From Armatimonadota bacterium (GTDB lineage Bacteria; Armatimonadota; Armatimonadia; Armatimonadales; Capsulimonadaceae), in assembly GCA_025353925.1 (NCBI GenBank), contig JANXNV010000242.1, forward strand, positions 1 to 39,779: DNA of 39,779 bases, written 5' to 3'. Positions within the stretch are counted from its first letter, which is position 1. Each line of letters starts with the position of its first letter. The position numbers and the translations under genes were made by a program. The notes beneath the pieces were generated by a model, which did no database searches, was not told the origin of the DNA, and was given only the letters and a program-made list of their open reading frames with translations. Shown here piece after piece: positions 7,396 to 15,529 of the stretch.

Positions 7396-8520
7396 ATGGC
7401 AAATGCATGGGACGCAGATTTGATCTCAGGCGGGGCGAGCAGCTCCGAGTATAAGGGCAGACCGATTGGGATCGGTCTTATCGGCACCGGGGGTATTGCA
7501 CAGTCCGTACATTTACCCGCATACAAAAAGCTTCAGGACGAGGGCAAGGTTCGGATTGTCGCGCTTTGCGACATCAAGCCGAACAAGCTGGCCGAAGCCA
7601 ATGCCAAGTTTGGCCCGGCACAGACATACGAGAACTATGAAGAGCTTCTGGCGAATCCGGAGGTCGAAGCGGTCGATGTCTGCACTCCGAACTACATGCA
7701 CATGCCGCCGGTCGTGGCGGCCTTCGAAGCCGGGAAGCATGTCATCTGCGAAAAGCCCATCGCCATAGACAGCAAGCAGGGGCAGCTTATGGTGGCCGCC
7801 GCGCAGAAGGCCGGTAAAAAGTTTCAGGTCGGTCTGAACATGCGCTTCGGAGCCGGACCGCAGGCGATCAAGCGGCTGGTGGATGCCGGGAAGCTCGGCG
7901 AGATCTATTACGCCCGCGCCCAGGCCATTCGCCGCCGCGGCGTCCCGATGTGGGGCGTCTTTACTGAGAAAGACAAGCAGGGCGGCGGGCCGCTGATCGA
8001 TATCGGCGTCCATATTCTTGACATGAGCCTCTGGCTGATGGGCCACCCGAAGCCGGTCTCGGTCAGCGGGACCGCCGCCACCAAGTTCGGCCACCGGACG
8101 GGTCATATTAACCTGTTCGGTCAGCCCTGGGACCCGAACAACTTCACCGTGGAAGATTTCGCTTCCGGGTATGTCAAGTTCGAGAACGGTGCTTCGCTTG
8201 TGCTGGAATCGTCGTTCGTGCTCAACAATGACCGGGAGCGGTTTGAGACCAGCCTCTACGGCACTGAGGGCGGCGTGTTTCTCGACCTGCACAATGATGA
8301 CAACACGCGCATCTACACCGAAGAAGCCGGAACGCTGTTCGACAGCCAGCCCGTCTTTCTGCCCGGAGTCGCGACCCACGAGCAGGAGATCCGCTCCTAT
8401 GTCCAGTCCATTATTGACGACAAGGCCGTCGCCGTGCCCGGCGAGCAGGCCCTGATGGTCTCGACCATTCTGGATGCGCTGTACGAGTCGAGCGATACGG
8501 GGCGCGAAGTGCGGTTTTAA
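7396..8520 (+). CDS. Gfo/Idh/MocA family NAD(P)-dependent oxidoreductase
   Basis: The 374-residue protein has an N-terminal Rossmann domain starting at about residue 25 with GLIGTGGIAQSVHLPAY (G-x-G-x-x-A dinucleotide-binding loop), the family signature CEKPIAID with the catalytic Lys, and a C-terminal alpha/beta substrate domain with GGGPLIDIGVHILDM, where Asp and His usually take part in catalysis. Relatives oxidise or reduce sugars, inositols and amino sugars at a hydroxyl group; the substrate is not evident. It is transcribed alone. Its stop codon lies at the outer edge of a 158-bp palindrome that may terminate the transcript. A second, more distant family member is encoded on the minus strand at 18807-19826. 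Confidence 0.92.
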   Translation: MANAWDADLISGGASSSEYKGRPIGIGLIGTGGIAQSVHLPAYKKLQDEGKVRIVALCDIKPNKLAEANAKFGPAQTYENYEELLANPEVEAVDVCTPNYMHMPPVVAAFEAGKHVICEKPIAIDSKQGQLMVAAAQKAGKKFQVGLNMRFGAGPQAIKRLVDAGKLGEIYYARAQAIRRRGVPMWGVFTEKDKQGGGPLIDIGVHILDMSLWLMGHPKPVSVSGTAATKFGHRTGHINLFGQPWDPNNFTVEDFASGYVKFENGASLVLESSFVLNNDRERFETSLYGTEGGVFLDLHNDDNTRIYTEEAGTLFDSQPVFLPGVATHEQEIRSYVQSIIDDKAVAVPGEQALMVSTILDALYESSDTGREVRF

Positions 8521-8676
8521 GAACCTAACCCCGCCGCTTCGCGTCGACCCTTCCCTAGGAAGGAAGGGTGAGGAGTCAGGAAAAGAGTGAGGAGAGGCTG
8601 TCTGCTCCTGTCCTCTGCACTCTTAACCCTTCCCTCTTAGGGAAGGGTCGACGCGAAGCGGCGGGGTTAGGTTCTT
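8519..8676. repeat. 158-bp palindromic (cruciform-capable) intergenic element
   Basis: Positions 8519-8556 and 8639-8676 are perfect 38-nt reverse complements. Allowing one wobble and one mismatch, the arms extend to 51 nt (8519-8569 with 8626-8676). The 56-nt centre contains a further inverted pair AAGAGTG (8583-8589) and CACTCTT (8618-8624). The left arm takes in the last two bases of the oxidoreductase stop codon. No transposase, T-tract or protein gene is inside. It could be a REP/MITE-type palindromic unit that also ends transcription. Confidence 0.9.
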
Positions 8677-8759
8677 CTCGGTATCCGATTCTTGAAATGC
8701 AGCGCGAACCGAATCGCTCTCTTCTCCGTTATTTATAAATCAAAGAGGACCCAGCAGAG

Positions 8760-9518
8760 ATGTCAGGACATAGCAAATGGTCTAGCATTAAGCACCAGAA
8801 GGGCAAAACCGATGCCCAGCGCGGCAAACTGTTTACCAAAATCGCCCGCGAAATCATTGTCGCCGCAAAAATGGGCGGTGGCAGCCCGGACAGCAATATG
8901 ACCCTCCGCGCCGCCATGCAGCGGGCGCGGGCCGTTTCCATGCCGCAGGACAACATCAAGCGTGCCATTGCGCGAGGGATCGGCGGCGGGGATGCCGCGA
9001 ACTACGAAGACTTGACCTACGAAGGCTACGGCCCCGGCGGCGTCGCCGTGCTGGTCAACTGCCTGACCGACAACAAGCAGCGTACGGTGGCTGAAGTTCG
9101 GGCGGCATTCACGCGATCCGGGGGCCGTCTGGGGGAATCGGGCAGCGTCGCCTATTTGTTCTCACCCAAAGGCATGATCCTGATTGACCCGGATGTCACG
9201 ACGGAAGAAAAAGTCACAGAAGCTGCCATCGAAGGCGGCGCGGAAGATGTCCAGCCGACCGATGACGGCGGATTCGAGATCGTCACCGCTCCCGGAGACT
9301 TCGCCGCTGTGCAGAGTGCCCTTGAGGCCGCGAAGATTCCAGTCGCTTCGGCGGAGATGACTATGATGCCGGAAACGTCGGTCAGCCTCGTCGGCAAAGA
9401 AGCCGGCCAGGTGCTGCGGCTTGTCGACGTGCTGGAAGACAACGACGACGTCCAGAAAGTCTATGCGAACTTCGATATTGCCGACTCGGAGATCGAAGCC
9501 GCTGAAAACGGTCGGTAA
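8760..9518 (+). CDS. YebC/PmpR family protein
   Basis: The 252-residue protein begins MSGHSKWSSIKHQKGKTDA, the invariant start of the YebC/PmpR/TACO1 family, and continues with KLFTKIAREI, the helical first domain, and EGYGPGGVAVLVNCLTDN in the second domain, all at the normal family length. Members have long been annotated as transcriptional regulators; more recent work links YebC proteins to relief of ribosome stalling at difficult peptide motifs, and TACO1 to mitochondrial translation. It acts in the cytoplasm. An AGAGGA stands about 11 nt ahead of the ATG. It is transcribed after the palindromic element and is not tightly coupled to the genes that follow. Confidence 0.95.
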   Translation: MSGHSKWSSIKHQKGKTDAQRGKLFTKIAREIIVAAKMGGGSPDSNMTLRAAMQRARAVSMPQDNIKRAIARGIGGGDAANYEDLTYEGYGPGGVAVLVNCLTDNKQRTVAEVRAAFTRSGGRLGESGSVAYLFSPKGMILIDPDVTTEEKVTEAAIEGGAEDVQPTDDGGFEIVTAPGDFAAVQSALEAAKIPVASAEMTMMPETSVSLVGKEAGQVLRLVDVLEDNDDVQKVYANFDIADSEIEAAENGR

Positions 9519-9569
9519 GTACGCCCGGCCTCGACGTGCCGCGCGGGAATGTCGCGGAGGCCCCAGTTC

Positions 9570-11690
9570 ATGACCCTGCTCGCTCGCTTTGCTTTCGTGT
9601 GGCTGCTGCTCGGCCTCACCCTGACTGGAGCGTATGCCGACGGCCTGACGCTCACGGCATCCTTCGGCATCGGCGGGCGGTACCGGCCCGGGACCTGGTG
9701 CCCAGTGACAGTCACCGTGCATAACCCGAACGGCGTAACCGTCAGCGGACAGCTTCAAGTCCTGGCATCGCCAACACCCGGTCGAAACAATGCCGGGGGC
9801 AATGCGTCGCTCGGCTCCGCACTGTTCGCTCGTCCGGTCAGCATCGGCGCAGGGAATTCCCAGCAGTTCACCGTCTACACCCGAGGGATCGACCCGGGAC
9901 ATGATGCGGTGACGGTGCAGCTCCTCGATGGTTTCAAGCGGGGCGACGGGCGCGTGCTGGCCCGGACCGACAACGAGCCGACGAATGGCACGCCGACGAT
10001 CGCGGGCGGCGTAATCGCGGAAAACGATTTTCTGCTAGTCGGTCTCGGCGGCGAGATCGGTGCCTTCAGCACTTTCAACGGGCAGCAGGCGAATGCATCC
10101 CGGCTGCCCGGCGGCTCTCCTGTTCCGATCAGTGTGCTTTCTACTCCGAACCGCTATACTTCGACGACTCATGGCACGATACAAGTTGCCTCCCCGCTTC
10201 CCGTCAACCTGCCCGACAAAGCCGCCGGTTACAGCGGCGTAGATGTGGTTATTCTTCGCAGCGATGCTCCCCTGGATGCTCTGACCGAAGCGCAGTCGGA
10301 GGCGATCAAAGGCTGGGTGGCTTCCGGCGGCTGCCTGCTCGTTGTCTGTTCGGGAACGGACCCGACACCGCTGACTTCCACATTCTACGCCGCTCTGCTT
10401 CCCGCCGCTGTCGGCCCGGCAGGGGCAGGTGGAAAGCTCACTCTGACGCGGAAATCTCTTCCCGGTGCCATGGCTGTTCCCGGACAACCATTCAGCGTCA
10501 CCGGGCCGTATGGGGCGGGGCGTGTAATGATGACCACCGACCCGAATATCTCCGGCACTCAAATGCTGCAAATGACCAATGGTCGGCTTTCGTCACCACT
10601 GCTGACCCATATCGCCGTGCGTCAGGAAAATTATGCTGCCGCCTACTACGGCTCCGGACAGAACCTGCTCTCGGATGCCGTCATGCGGGCACCCTCGCTG
10701 GACGCGCCGGGGACCGAAGTGATCGGCCTCTTTCTGCTGGTCTACCTCATTGTGCTGGTCCCTGTGAACTACATCGTGCTGAAGCGTCTGGACCGCAAGG
10801 AGATGGCCTGGGTGACCATTCCGCTGCTGGTTCTGCTGTTTGCCGGAGGGACATTTGCCGTCGGCTACGCCGCCAAAGGGGGAAGCGTTTTTCTCAACCG
10901 TGCGGCCATCGTTGAGACCACCGCCGGGCACCGAGAAGCGGGTGTGTACACGGAGATGGGCCTGTTTTCTCCACACCGCACTTCCTACGACATTACCGTT
11001 TCCGGTGCCAACTCGCTAACCACTCTGCCTAACCCCGGCTATAACTACAATTACCGCTCTCAAAACAGCAGTGCGGAGATGCAGACAAATGGGCAGACGA
11101 AGTTCGTGCAATCGTCTGAAGGTACGACTCTGCTGGATACTTCGGTGAATATGTGGGCCATGCGGGCCTTTGACACCCAGGCGACGACCGATCTCGGCGG
11201 AACAATCAGCTCCAGTCTGTCGCGAACGGATACGGGAGCCGTTGGCACAGTCAGCAATCATACCAAATACGTGCTGTCTGACTGCGTTCTGCTTTACGGC
11301 GGGCAGGTTCAGAGCCTGGGCAGTCTGGGGCAGGGAGCCACTTTGCCTGTCGCTCTGGGCCGATACTCTGCTGCCGGAAACGGCAGTTTGGGACTTCCGA
11401 ACCTGCCTGGTGAGACGGCTGGGGACGAAGCCCATACGGATGTCCGCCAGCGAATGCGCTGGGCTTTGGCCGGGTATGTACGCTCACTCGGTGCTCTAAA
11501 CAGCAACAACTATTATGGCGGCGACGGCCCTCCACCGCCGCCTTACGCACCGACGCCGCATGAAGCCCTGCTGCTCGGCTGGAGCGAGAGTCCCGTCCTG
11601 GCGGGGCCGTCGCCGAAGGTCGATGGACATAGCGTACAGGAAAATGACGCGACATTAGTCGTCATCCATCTGCCGATTGCGGAGAAGTAA
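9570..11690 (+). CDS. Large membrane-anchored protein encoded with an ABC-2 exporter
   Basis: The 706-residue product has a signal peptide (MTLLARFAFVWLLLG, then Ala-Tyr-Ala), a beta-rich N-terminal region, a segment VVILRSDAPLDALTEAQ...WVASGGCLLVV that resembles the glutamine-amidotransferase-like domain found beside ABC-2 exporters (DUF4350/GldG type), two transmembrane helices at about residues 385-440 (FLLVYLIVLVPVNYIVLKR and PLLVLLFAGGTFAVGYA), and a C-terminal domain of about 260 residues with Asn/Gly-rich stretches. The ATG at 9570 is preferred over one 21 nt upstream because GGAGG lies 9 nt before it. It is followed after 9 nt by the permease and then the ATPase, so the three probably form one exporter or envelope machine. 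Its precise function is unknown. Confidence 0.75.
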   Translation: MTLLARFAFVWLLLGLTLTGAYADGLTLTASFGIGGRYRPGTWCPVTVTVHNPNGVTVSGQLQVLASPTPGRNNAGGNASLGSALFARPVSIGAGNSQQFTVYTRGIDPGHDAVTVQLLDGFKRGDGRVLARTDNEPTNGTPTIAGGVIAENDFLLVGLGGEIGAFSTFNGQQANASRLPGGSPVPISVLSTPNRYTSTTHGTIQVASPLPVNLPDKAAGYSGVDVVILRSDAPLDALTEAQSEAIKGWVASGGCLLVVCSGTDPTPLTSTFYAALLPAAVGPAGAGGKLTLTRKSLPGAMAVPGQPFSVTGPYGAGRVMMTTDPNISGTQMLQMTNGRLSSPLLTHIAVRQENYAAAYYGSGQNLLSDAVMRAPSLDAPGTEVIGLFLLVYLIVLVPVNYIVLKRLDRKEMAWVTIPLLVLLFAGGTFAVGYAAKGGSVFLNRAAIVETTAGHREAGVYTEMGLFSPHRTSYDITVSGANSLTTLPNPGYNYNYRSQNSSAEMQTNGQTKFVQSSEGTTLLDTSVNMWAMRAFDTQATTDLGGTISSSLSRTDTGAVGTVSNHTKYVLSDCVLLYGGQVQSLGSLGQGATLPVALGRYSAAGNGSLGLPNLPGETAGDEAHTDVRQRMRWALAGYVRSLGALNSNNYYGGDGPPPPPYAPTPHEALLLGWSESPVLAGPSPKVDGHSVQENDATLVVIHLPIAEK

Positions 11691-11699
11691 CCAAAGCTC

Positions 11700-12500
11700 A
11701 TGGGTATCTTCTCCAACAACCCGGTATTGGAACGTGAGATGCGTGGTCGGCTCCGGCTGCGCCGCCGGGGCGCGGGGAAGTCGTTCTTCTGGGTCGCGAT
11801 CATCTTGACGGCGGTCATCTTCTACTTTTACGCCCGTGGCCTGGCCGGCCTCTTCGGCGGGCCGCGTCAGGATGCCCGTGAATTCTGGCCGCTGCTCTCT
11901 TACGGCCTGCTGGTGATCATTGTCCTGCTTGCCCCTGCGCTGACAGCGACCGCGATCACGACGGAACGAGAGCAGCAGACCTGGGATACCCTGACCAGTA
12001 CCCGGCTGACCGGCAGCGAGATTCTTCTCGGGAAATGGCTCGCACGGCAAACCATTCCTGCGGTGCTGATTTTTCTCGCTTGCCCCTACCTTGTCGGCTG
12101 CGTGATCCGGGGTCAGATGGACCCGCTGCTTCTCCCGGCGACCCTGGCCTTCCTGGTCATCACGAGTTTATTTTACGGGGCCTTAGGTCTTCTCTGTTCG
12201 TACCAGGCGAAGCGGACCGTAGCCGCCACGGCGACCGCGTTGACCTGCATGGCATTCTTCTGCCTCGGGACTTCCCTGATCGCCTCGGTGGTGATGATCC
12301 TGAACGGGCCGCGTGATCCGGCGGTGCTGTGGCTCAATCCGTTTTATGCCCTGTCCGCGCTGCAGAACTTGCTGAACCATAGTTACCAAATGGAGCAGAA
12401 CACTTCTATCGTCTGGTTTTATTTTCTCGTCGTACCGACTTTGACTGCCGCCATGCTGCTGTTTATGCTGCGCCGGTATCGGCAGGCAGTGCGCGGCTAA
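11700..12500 (+). CDS. ABC-2 type transporter permease
   Basis: The 266-residue protein is hydrophobic with about six predicted membrane helices. The N-terminus SNNPVLEREMRGRLR is typical of the ABC-2 permease group in which an amphipathic Asn-Pro-x-x-x-x-E segment precedes the first helix (WVAIILTAVIFYFYA). ITTEREQQTWDTLTSTRLTGSEILLGKW in the middle is the conserved cytoplasmic coupling segment that contacts the ATPase. It lies 9 nt after the large membrane protein and 20 nt before the ATPase, forming an operon. Such permeases export polysaccharides, lipids, drugs or copper-related factors, or take part in gliding machinery; nothing here identifies the cargo. Confidence 0.85.
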   Translation: MGIFSNNPVLEREMRGRLRLRRRGAGKSFFWVAIILTAVIFYFYARGLAGLFGGPRQDAREFWPLLSYGLLVIIVLLAPALTATAITTEREQQTWDTLTSTRLTGSEILLGKWLARQTIPAVLIFLACPYLVGCVIRGQMDPLLLPATLAFLVITSLFYGALGLLCSYQAKRTVAATATALTCMAFFCLGTSLIASVVMILNGPRDPAVLWLNPFYALSALQNLLNHSYQMEQNTSIVWFYFLVVPTLTAAMLLFMLRRYRQAVRG

Positions 12501-12520
12501 TCTCCGAGGAGCAATCTTTC

Positions 12521-13447
12521 ATGATCCAAATCAATCACCTGCACAAACAGTATAAAGGCCTGAATGCCGTCAAAGACCTCAGTCTCACGCTCGAAGCCGG
12601 GGACATTTTTGGCTTCATCGGGCCGAATGGCGCGGGCAAAACGACTACGATTAAAATGCTGGCGACACTGCTTAAACCTACGTCGGGAACGGCGTTTATT
12701 GACGGCATCGACGTAATCGAGCAGCCGGAAGCGGTTCGTGGGCGAATCGGCTACATGCCTGCCTTCTTCGGCATTTACGACGATATGCGGGTTTGGGAGT
12801 ATCTGGACTTTTTCGCGGGGGCGTACCGTCTGCCGAAAAACAACCGGCCCCGTGTGATTGATGATGTACTAAACCTTACAGATTTAATTGGTAAAAAAGA
12901 CAATTATGTGGAAGAATTATCTACTGGCATGAAGCAGCGACTTTGCCTCGCCAAAACTTTGATTCACGATCCGAAAGTGCTTCTGCTGGATGAACCTGCT
13001 TCGGGGCTTGATCCACGTGCCCGGATCGAGATCAAAGAACTGTTTAAAGAGCTGAAGGCGATGGGGAAGACGATCATCATTTCGTCGCACATCCTGCCGG
13101 AGCTGGCGGACTTCTGCAACAAGGTCGGGATCATCGAGCGCGGCGAGATGCTGGTCTCCGGGGATGTCTCGGATATCATGGCGCAGGTCTCCGGAGGGCG
13201 TACGCTCGAAATCAAGCTAATGGGTGACGATGACCGGGCCGTTTCGCTTCTGGAAGGCGCGGACGGCGTTCTCGCCGCCCGGCAGGTGAACGGCCACCTG
13301 CAAGTCGATTTTTCGGGTGATTTGGAAGCGCAGGCGGACCTGAACAAGATGCTGATCCAGAGTGGTCTGCGCGTTCTGAGCTTCTCCGAACAGGAAACGG
13401 ATTTGGAAGATATCTTTATGAAAGTCACTAAAGGATTAGTCCAATAA
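12521..13447 (+). CDS. ABC transporter ATP-binding protein (ABC-2 exporter)
   Basis: The 308-residue ATPase has Walker A GPNGAGKTT at about residues 34-42, the Q-loop region YMPAFFGIYDDMRV, the signature LSTGMKQRL, Walker B VLLLDEPASGLDP and a switch histidine in ISSHILPEL. The last 80 residues form the extra C-terminal domain usual for drug/lipid exporter ATPases, ending DLEDIFMKVTKG. It is preceded by a good AGGAGC site. It would power the permease encoded just upstream. A short AT-rich patch (about 12868-12915) within the gene departs from the codon usage of the surroundings but does not disrupt the frame. Confidence 0.95.
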   Translation: MIQINHLHKQYKGLNAVKDLSLTLEAGDIFGFIGPNGAGKTTTIKMLATLLKPTSGTAFIDGIDVIEQPEAVRGRIGYMPAFFGIYDDMRVWEYLDFFAGAYRLPKNNRPRVIDDVLNLTDLIGKKDNYVEELSTGMKQRLCLAKTLIHDPKVLLLDEPASGLDPRARIEIKELFKELKAMGKTIIISSHILPELADFCNKVGIIERGEMLVSGDVSDIMAQVSGGRTLEIKLMGDDDRAVSLLEGADGVLAARQVNGHLQVDFSGDLEAQADLNKMLIQSGLRVLSFSEQETDLEDIFMKVTKGLVQ

Positions 13448-13471
13448 CTAACCGATGATGGGCATGCTGCG

Positions 13472-13999
13472 ATGATACGAGTCGGGTTATTAGGGCTGTC
13501 GAGGCGGCAGGGTACGTTTGCCGAGGTAGGGCTGAGGTCCTGGGATGAAGCGGGCTGCGCGGCAGTCGAACGGGTCCTTCAATCCGCAGGGCCAGGTGTT
13601 CTGGTGGTGCATCGGCCCCTTGTCATCCGTGGGTCTCGCACGGCAGTCGAAAAAGTTCTGCGCGATTGGTGCGAAGCTCCGCATCGAGAATCTCGCTGCG
13701 AATTGATACTGACGGTCGGCGGCACCGGCTTCACACCGGACGATATCGTGCCCGAGGCCACCTCCGCCCTGATCCAGCGGCCACTCCTTGCTATTCCCGA
13801 AATTTTACGGCGAGTCGGTTATGACATCGGCTATCCGCCCGCCTATCTCTCACGCGGTGTCGCTGGGTTGCGCGGCAAAATCCTCTTGATCAATCTGCCC
13901 GGCAATGCCCGCGAGCTTGCAGACGAAGCCAGTCTGGCTTCTCTGACCGAAGTGCTGCTCCTCCATTTTGCCGAACTTATCTCCTCCATTCAGGAATGA
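13472..13999 (+). CDS. MoaB/Mog family molybdopterin-biosynthesis-like protein
   Basis: The 175-residue protein shows the MoaB/Mog fold markers: ELILTVGGTGFTPDDIVPEAT with the molybdopterin-binding GGTG loop, IPEILRRVGYDIGYPPAYLSRGVAG, and the C-terminal LINLPGNARELADEA (the conserved LPG). Family members adenylylate molybdopterin before metal insertion. The first 20 residues (GLLGLSRRQGTFAEVGLRSWDEAG) deviate from the usual start, where a Ser-Asp segment is expected. No other molybdenum-cofactor gene is in the window. It begins 24 nt after the ABC ATPase stop and could be cotranscribed with it. Confidence 0.8.
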   Translation: MIRVGLLGLSRRQGTFAEVGLRSWDEAGCAAVERVLQSAGPGVLVVHRPLVIRGSRTAVEKVLRDWCEAPHRESRCELILTVGGTGFTPDDIVPEATSALIQRPLLAIPEILRRVGYDIGYPPAYLSRGVAGLRGKILLINLPGNARELADEASLASLTEVLLLHFAELISSIQE

Positions 14000-14014
14000 T
14001 TTCCCCGCTTCCCG

Positions 14015-14044
14015 TTGACCCTAACCCTCGGTAACGAGTATACT
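14015..14044 (+). promoter_or_regulatory. Promoter of glcE, predicted leaderless
   Basis: TTGACC (14015-14020), an 18-bp spacer and TATACT (14039-14044) form a good sigma-70 promoter. The -10 box ends 6 nt before the ATG at 14051, so the expected transcript start falls on or beside the start codon. No Shine-Dalgarno is present. Confidence 0.75.
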
Positions 14045-14050
14045 GACTCT

Positions 14051-15271
14051 ATGACGACTCGCGCGTACGCGGTGCTGGGGACGGACCCGAAACAGGTCGC
14101 CGCGCCTGAGACGGTCGAAGAGGCGCAGGCTGTGATCCGTGCCGCACCGGGAGCGGCCGTGGCACCGTGGGGAGGCGGAACGCGTCAGGCCCTCGGCTAT
14201 CCGCTGACTCGTTACGACCTGGCTCTTTCGACCGCGAAGCTGACAGCTATCACAGAATACGTGCCCGCCGACCTGACCGTCACCGTGCAGGCCGGGATGA
14301 CTATAGCGCAGCTCCAAAGGGTGCTTGCACTGCATGGACAGGCTCTGCCGCTCGAAGTCGCCCTTCCGGAGCAGCAGACCCTGGGCGGCGTGATCGCGGC
14401 CCGCGCGGACAGTCTGACCCGTTTTGCACGAGGCAGCGTGCGTGACTGCCTGCTGGGAGTCACCGTGATCAATGCCCGAGGCGAAGTGGTCAAAGGCGGC
14501 GGGAAAGTCGTGAAAAATGTGGCGGGTTACGATCTGCCAAAGCTCTACTGCGGCTCACTGGGGACGCTGGGGCTGATTGTGGAAGCGACCTTTAAAGTCG
14601 CCCCGTTGTCCGAGACTTCAGCGACGGCCCTTCTGCCGCTGGCTGCGGATTTCAATACCGAGGACGTACTGGACGCTTTGCTTGGCTCGGATCTCTTGCC
14701 GACGTTCTTGTTTTTACTTAACCCGGAAGCCGCCCGCGCCGTCGTGCCGGAGGCTGAACCGGTGCAATACGTCGCTGTCGGCCTGGACGGAAACGCCGAA
14801 GCGGTCGCCTGGCAATTGAAAACGCTGGGTGCGGACGCACTCGATACGGATACCGCGCAGATCGTACGCGCTCGCTTGCGGGATTTTGGCCCAGACGCCG
14901 CCCCGATGACGGCCGCGTTCCATGTTCTTTCGTCGCAGGTGGGCGCCTTCTCGCGGATGGTGGAATGGACCGCTCGCCGTGCCGGGTTTAATGCCTCGGT
15001 CGCCTCGGATGCCGCCCTGGGCCTGATGACCGCGCATTTTACGCCTGTTCGGACGGACGCTGACTGGTCGGCGTTCTATGTGGATTTGAAGGCCAAAGCG
15101 GACCGCTGCGGCGGCAGCTTTCGGATCGAGCGGATGCCGCAGGTGCTGCGGGAGCTGGATACGCCGGTGTGGTCGCCGGTCCTGCCCGATTTTCGCCTCA
15201 TGGCGCGGCTAAAAGAGCAGCTTGACCCGGGACGCATATGGAATCCTGGGCGTTTTGTGGGGCGATTGTAG
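14051..15271 (+). CDS. glcE: Glycolate oxidase FAD-binding subunit GlcE
   Basis: GlcE is the second flavin-domain subunit of the GlcDEF glycolate dehydrogenase, which oxidises glycolate to glyoxylate and passes electrons to the respiratory chain. The 406-residue protein has the PCMH-type FAD domain: VAPWGGGTRQALG (pyrophosphate loop), PADLTVTVQAGMT, EQQTLGGVIAARADS, the strongly conserved GSVRDCLLGVTVINARGEVV and GGKVVKNVAGYDL...GSLGTLGLIVEATFKV. The C-terminal end has DPGRIWNPGRF, as in other GlcD/GlcE proteins. The ATG at 14051 is chosen because a possible upstream TTG (14015) is part of the promoter's -35 box. glcF follows, but is separated by a toxin-like gene and a second small gene. glcD is not in the window. 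Confidence 0.92.
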   Translation: MTTRAYAVLGTDPKQVAAPETVEEAQAVIRAAPGAAVAPWGGGTRQALGYPLTRYDLALSTAKLTAITEYVPADLTVTVQAGMTIAQLQRVLALHGQALPLEVALPEQQTLGGVIAARADSLTRFARGSVRDCLLGVTVINARGEVVKGGGKVVKNVAGYDLPKLYCGSLGTLGLIVEATFKVAPLSETSATALLPLAADFNTEDVLDALLGSDLLPTFLFLLNPEAARAVVPEAEPVQYVAVGLDGNAEAVAWQLKTLGADALDTDTAQIVRARLRDFGPDAAPMTAAFHVLSSQVGAFSRMVEWTARRAGFNASVASDAALGLMTAHFTPVRTDADWSAFYVDLKAKADRCGGSFRIERMPQVLRELDTPVWSPVLPDFRLMARLKEQLDPGRIWNPGRFVGRL

Positions 15272-15298
15272 GAAAAGCCTGCTTATGGATGAGAAATC

Positions 15299-15529
15299 TT
15301 GAATATACTCAGTCCGAATCAGATGCAGAAGGCCGTAGAGCGCGGAAAAGCACCAGGCGGTATCGCGCGAATTGACCGGGGCAATCCTGATTTGTGGGAG
15401 CAGCCGCATGTTCATTTCGAGGATGGCACCGCCTTAAACAAAGATGGGACGTGGAAACATGGAAACACTCACCTTACCGAAGATCAAAAAAAATGGCTCC
15501 AGGAATGTGGATGGATATTACCCGAGTGA
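15299..15529 (+). CDS. Orphan polymorphic-toxin C-terminal domain (colicin E3/CdiA-CT-like, putative RNase)
   Basis: The 76-residue product starts at TTG with GGATGAG 5 nt upstream; an in-frame stop at 15290-15292 rules out a longer protein. Its pattern AVERGKAPGGIARIDRGN, EQPHVHFEDGTALNKDGTW KHG, LTEDQKKWLQECGW is that of small toxin domains found at the C-termini of contact-dependent and other polymorphic toxins; I place it closest to the Ntox21 (colicin E3-like, 16S rRNA-cleaving) group from memory, unconfirmed. Candidate catalytic residues are the His, Asp and Lys of this central segment. It has no delivery domain or signal. The gene overlaps the next one by 71 nt in another frame. An alternative ATG is at 15323. 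Confidence 0.65.
   Translation: MNILSPNQMQKAVERGKAPGGIARIDRGNPDLWEQPHVHFEDGTALNKDGTWKHGNTHLTEDQKKWLQECGWILPE

Noticed and set aside
9549-9569. Upstream ATG for the large membrane protein
   Set aside because: The GGAGG in this stretch serves the ATG at 9570, which gives a better signal peptide.
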